DNA of 10,749 nt, from positions 1-10,749 of the forward strand of contig CAMBWM010000064.1 of assembly GCA_945871335.1 (NCBI GenBank), given 5' to 3'. Both the position numbers and the translations under genes were made by a program. The DNA comes from Polaromonas sp. YR568. Its GTDB lineage: Bacteria > Pseudomonadota > Gammaproteobacteria > Burkholderiales > Burkholderiaceae. Positions 6,357-10,749 of this stretch are shown here, one piece after another (within the stretch, counting starts at the first letter, position 1; the number at the start of each line of letters is the position of its first letter). Under the pieces are notes generated by a model, which saw nothing but the letters and a program-made list of their open reading frames with translations, searched no databases and was not told where the DNA came from.

Positions 6357-7463
6357 ATGATCGTTCTCAAAGCCACCCAAGAAAAAGTTCTATCTGCATT
6401 GCAGTCCGTTGCCGGTATTGTGGAGCGCCGTCACACATTGCCCATTCTGGCCAATGTGATGATTCGCAAAACAGGTTCGCAGATTCAACTCACGACCAGC
6501 GATCTTGAAATTCAGATTCGTACCTCTGCAGTGCTCGATGGAGATGCCGGTAACTTCACAACCACGGTGGGTGCACGCAAGCTGATTGATATTTTGCGTA
6601 CCATGCCTTCGGACCAGACGGTTTCCTTGGAGTCCAGTCAAAACAAGTTGATCCTCAAGGGCGGCAAGAGCCGCTTCACTTTGCAAAGTTTGCCTGCCGA
6701 AGACTTTCCTTTGGTGCAAGAAGCAGCCAACTTTGGGCCCGTTTTTTCGGTTCCCCAAAAAACTTTGAAAGCGCTCCTCAGCCAGGTCTCGTTTGCCATG
6801 GCTGTTCACGACATCCGTTATTACCTCAACGGCATTTTGTTCGTTGCTGAAGGCAAGCAGCTTAGCTTGGTGGCAACTGATGGCCATCGACTGGCTTTTT
6901 CTTCAGCCACGCTGGATGTGGAAGTACCGCGTCAAGAAGTCATCTTGCCGCGCAAAACAGTATTGGAGATGCAACGTCTTTTGAGCGATAAAGAGGGCGC
7001 CATTGAAATGCAGTTCGCGGGTAATCAAGCCAAATTCAGTTTTGAAGGCATGGAATTTGTCACAAAACTCGTTGAAGGTAAGTTTCCTGACTACAACCGG
7101 GTGATTCCTAAGAATCATAAAAACATCATTACGTTGGGTCGAACGACTCTGCTCGCAAGCTTGCAGCGCACTGCTATTTTGACCAGTGAAAAGTTCAAGG
7201 GTGTGCGCCTCAACATTGAGCCAGGTACATTGCGTGTGGCCTCTAACAACGCAGAGCAAGAAGAAGCAGTGGACGAACTGGACATTGACTACGCTGGAGA
7301 TGCCATTGAGATTGGTTTTAATGTGACTTACCTGATTGATGCATTGACCAACATGGAACAAGACATGGTCAAAATGGAGCTGGCCGACTCCAATAGCTCT
7401 GCACTACTGACAATTCCCGATGACGCTGCATTCAAGTACGTTGTGATGCCCATGCGCATTTAA
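6357..7463 (+). CDS. dnaN: DNA polymerase III subunit beta (sliding clamp)
   Basis: The beta clamp is a ring-shaped dimer around DNA that tethers Pol III and binds many repair and replication proteins through its hydrophobic cleft. The 368-residue product matches the usual length (E. coli 366) and the three-domain layout. It starts MIVLKATQEKVLSALQSVAG. Conserved segments include ERRHTLPILANV (23-34), HDIRYYLNGILF (151-162), ATDGHRLA (173-180), EGKFPDYNRVIP (240-251) and FNVTYLIDAL (321-330). The C terminus, YVVMPMRI, is the typical ending and helps form the binding cleft. The ATG follows a purine-rich run (AAGAAAG) that can serve as a ribosome binding site. Expression probably starts inside or near the dnaA-dnaN gap; a strong terminator lies 23 bp after its stop. 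Confidence 0.98.
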   Translation: MIVLKATQEKVLSALQSVAGIVERRHTLPILANVMIRKTGSQIQLTTSDLEIQIRTSAVLDGDAGNFTTTVGARKLIDILRTMPSDQTVSLESSQNKLILKGGKSRFTLQSLPAEDFPLVQEAANFGPVFSVPQKTLKALLSQVSFAMAVHDIRYYLNGILFVAEGKQLSLVATDGHRLAFSSATLDVEVPRQEVILPRKTVLEMQRLLSDKEGAIEMQFAGNQAKFSFEGMEFVTKLVEGKFPDYNRVIPKNHKNIITLGRTTLLASLQRTAILTSEKFKGVRLNIEPGTLRVASNNAEQEEAVDELDIDYAGDAIEIGFNVTYLIDALTNMEQDMVKMELADSNSSALLTIPDDAAFKYVVMPMRI

Positions 7464-7486
7464 GCGCTACCAGGCCCTGCCAAGCC

Positions 7487-7521
7487 ACCCGCGCCAGCTC
7501 TTAGGCGCGGGTTTGGTTTTT
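7487..7521 (+). terminator. Intrinsic terminator between dnaN and gyrB
   Basis: ACCCGCGCC (7487-7495) and GGCGCGGGT (7504-7512) form a perfect, GC-rich 9-bp stem with an 8-base loop. An outer CCAA/TTGG pairing is possible across a bulge. It is followed by TTGG and five T (7517-7521). This is the most convincing rho-independent terminator in the window and should end the dnaN transcript. Confidence 0.85.
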
Positions 7522-7541
7522 AAAGAGACCCGTGAAAGTGA

Positions 7542-10157
<2,616 letters not shown>

Positions 10158-10192
10158 AGCCGCAATCCAGACGAGCAACAACCGAATCTTTA

Positions 10193-10198
10193 AAGGAG
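10193..10198 (+). promoter_or_regulatory. Ribosome binding site of the MIOX-like gene
   Basis: AAGGAG lies nine bases before the ATG at 10208. It is the strongest Shine-Dalgarno in the window and fixes the start of the gene. It sits in the 50-bp gap after gyrB, where no separate promoter is evident. Confidence 0.8.
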
Positions 10199-10207
10199 AC
10201 TGTTGCC

Positions 10208-10749
10208 ATGAGTGCGGTCATACCGCCCGGTGTTTCAGAAACAAACCCTCCATTGTTAGCAGCCAAGGAAGAGCGTGCGGCTTACCGTGACTACGAGCAA
10301 GACGGCATAGATCGCGTTCGAGTTTTTTATCGCAACAATCACACGCAACAGACATTTGACTTTGTTCAAGCCAAAAAAGCCAAGTGGTTGCAATTCAATC
10401 AGCGTGAGATGACGCCCTGGGAAGGCTTGGATTTTTTGAATACGCTGGTCGATGAGTCAGACCCGGACATCAACTTGCCGCAGATCGCGCACTTGCTGCA
10501 AACGGCCGAAGCCATCAAGGCTGACGGCCATCCGGACTGGTTTGTGCTGACGGGATTTATTCACGACCTGGGCAAAGTACTTTGCCTCTTTGGCGAGCCA
10601 CAGTGGGCCGTGGTTGGCGACACCTTTCCGGTGGGCTGCAAGTTCTCTGACAAGATTGTTTTCCCCGAGTTCTTTGCCTTGAACCAGGACAGCCAAGACC
10701 CGCGCTTTAACACCGTCAATGGCATCTATGAGCCCGGTTGCGGCCTGGA
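10208..10749 (+). CDS. MIOX: Inositol oxygenase (MIOX) family protein, 3' end beyond window
   Basis: MIOX enzymes are non-haem diiron oxygenases of the HD-domain fold that oxidise myo-inositol with O2 to D-glucuronate. The 180 residues visible are about two thirds of a typical MIOX of 280-300; the frame is open at the window end. Close matches to animal MIOX sequences include HTQQTFDFV (45-53), LVDESDPDINLP (80-91), HLLQTAEAIK (95-104) and HPDWFVLTGFIHDLGKVL (108-125). They continue with FGEPQWAVVGDTFPVGC (128-144) and GIYEPGCGL (172-180). Expected metal ligands are present at His95 and at His119-Asp120 of the HD pair; the C-terminal ligands would lie outside the window. It starts 50 bp after gyrB on the same strand with a strong Shine-Dalgarno, so it may be co-transcribed. 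The family is common in eukaryotes and sporadic in bacteria, so horizontal acquisition is possible. The substrate is inferred from the family. Confidence 0.93.
   Translation, partial: MSAVIPPGVSETNPPLLAAKEERAAYRDYEQDGIDRVRVFYRNNHTQQTFDFVQAKKAKWLQFNQREMTPWEGLDFLNTLVDESDPDINLPQIAHLLQTAEAIKADGHPDWFVLTGFIHDLGKVLCLFGEPQWAVVGDTFPVGCKFSDKIVFPEFFALNQDSQDPRFNTVNGIYEPGCGL

Overview
The window is a bacterial chromosomal origin neighbourhood. Its gene order, protein sequences and start/stop overlaps fit a betaproteobacterium, most likely Comamonadaceae (Rhodoferax/Polaromonas-like). That placement is inferred from familiar sequence features: the GyrB N-terminal extension and large insert, the betaproteobacterial YidC and RnpA sequences, and the order mnmE-yidC-yidD-rnpA-rpmH | dnaA-dnaN-gyrB. 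No database search was run.

Left arm, all on the minus strand and read away from the origin: rpmH (ribosomal protein L34), rnpA (RNase P protein), yidD, yidC (membrane insertase) and mnmE (tRNA-modifying GTPase). rnpA/yidD and yidD/yidC each overlap by 4 bp (ATGA), so they look translationally coupled. A perfect 11-bp hairpin sits directly after the yidC stop codon and separates it from mnmE. Bases 1-44, beyond the mnmE stop, hold nothing I can identify.

Centre: a 462-bp divergent intergenic region (4247-4708) holds the rpmH leader and the dnaA promoter region. It has two DnaA boxes, one overlapping the candidate -35 element. After dnaA, the 253-bp dnaA-dnaN gap (6104-6356) carries two further DnaA boxes, AT-rich DNA, and a run of trinucleotides 14 bp beyond the second box. 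This is the layout of a basal unwinding system (DnaA box, GC-richer spacer, DnaA-trios), so I call it oriC. With boxes on both sides of dnaA, the origin may be bipartite.

Right arm, plus strand, also read away from the origin: dnaN (beta clamp), a strong intrinsic terminator, and gyrB (gyrase B subunit). Last comes a gene cut by the window edge that encodes a myo-inositol oxygenase (MIOX)-family protein. MIOX is a mainly eukaryotic diiron enzyme and is the one accessory gene in an otherwise core region.

The core genes form a replication/translation housekeeping block: DnaA opens the origin, DnaN clamps the polymerase, GyrB supplies supercoiling, and the left arm covers ribosome, tRNA and membrane-protein biogenesis. 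I see no tRNA or rRNA gene, CRISPR array, insertion sequence or prophage. I found no clearly novel multi-gene system. The items most worth a second look are the MIOX gene and the fine structure of the origin.
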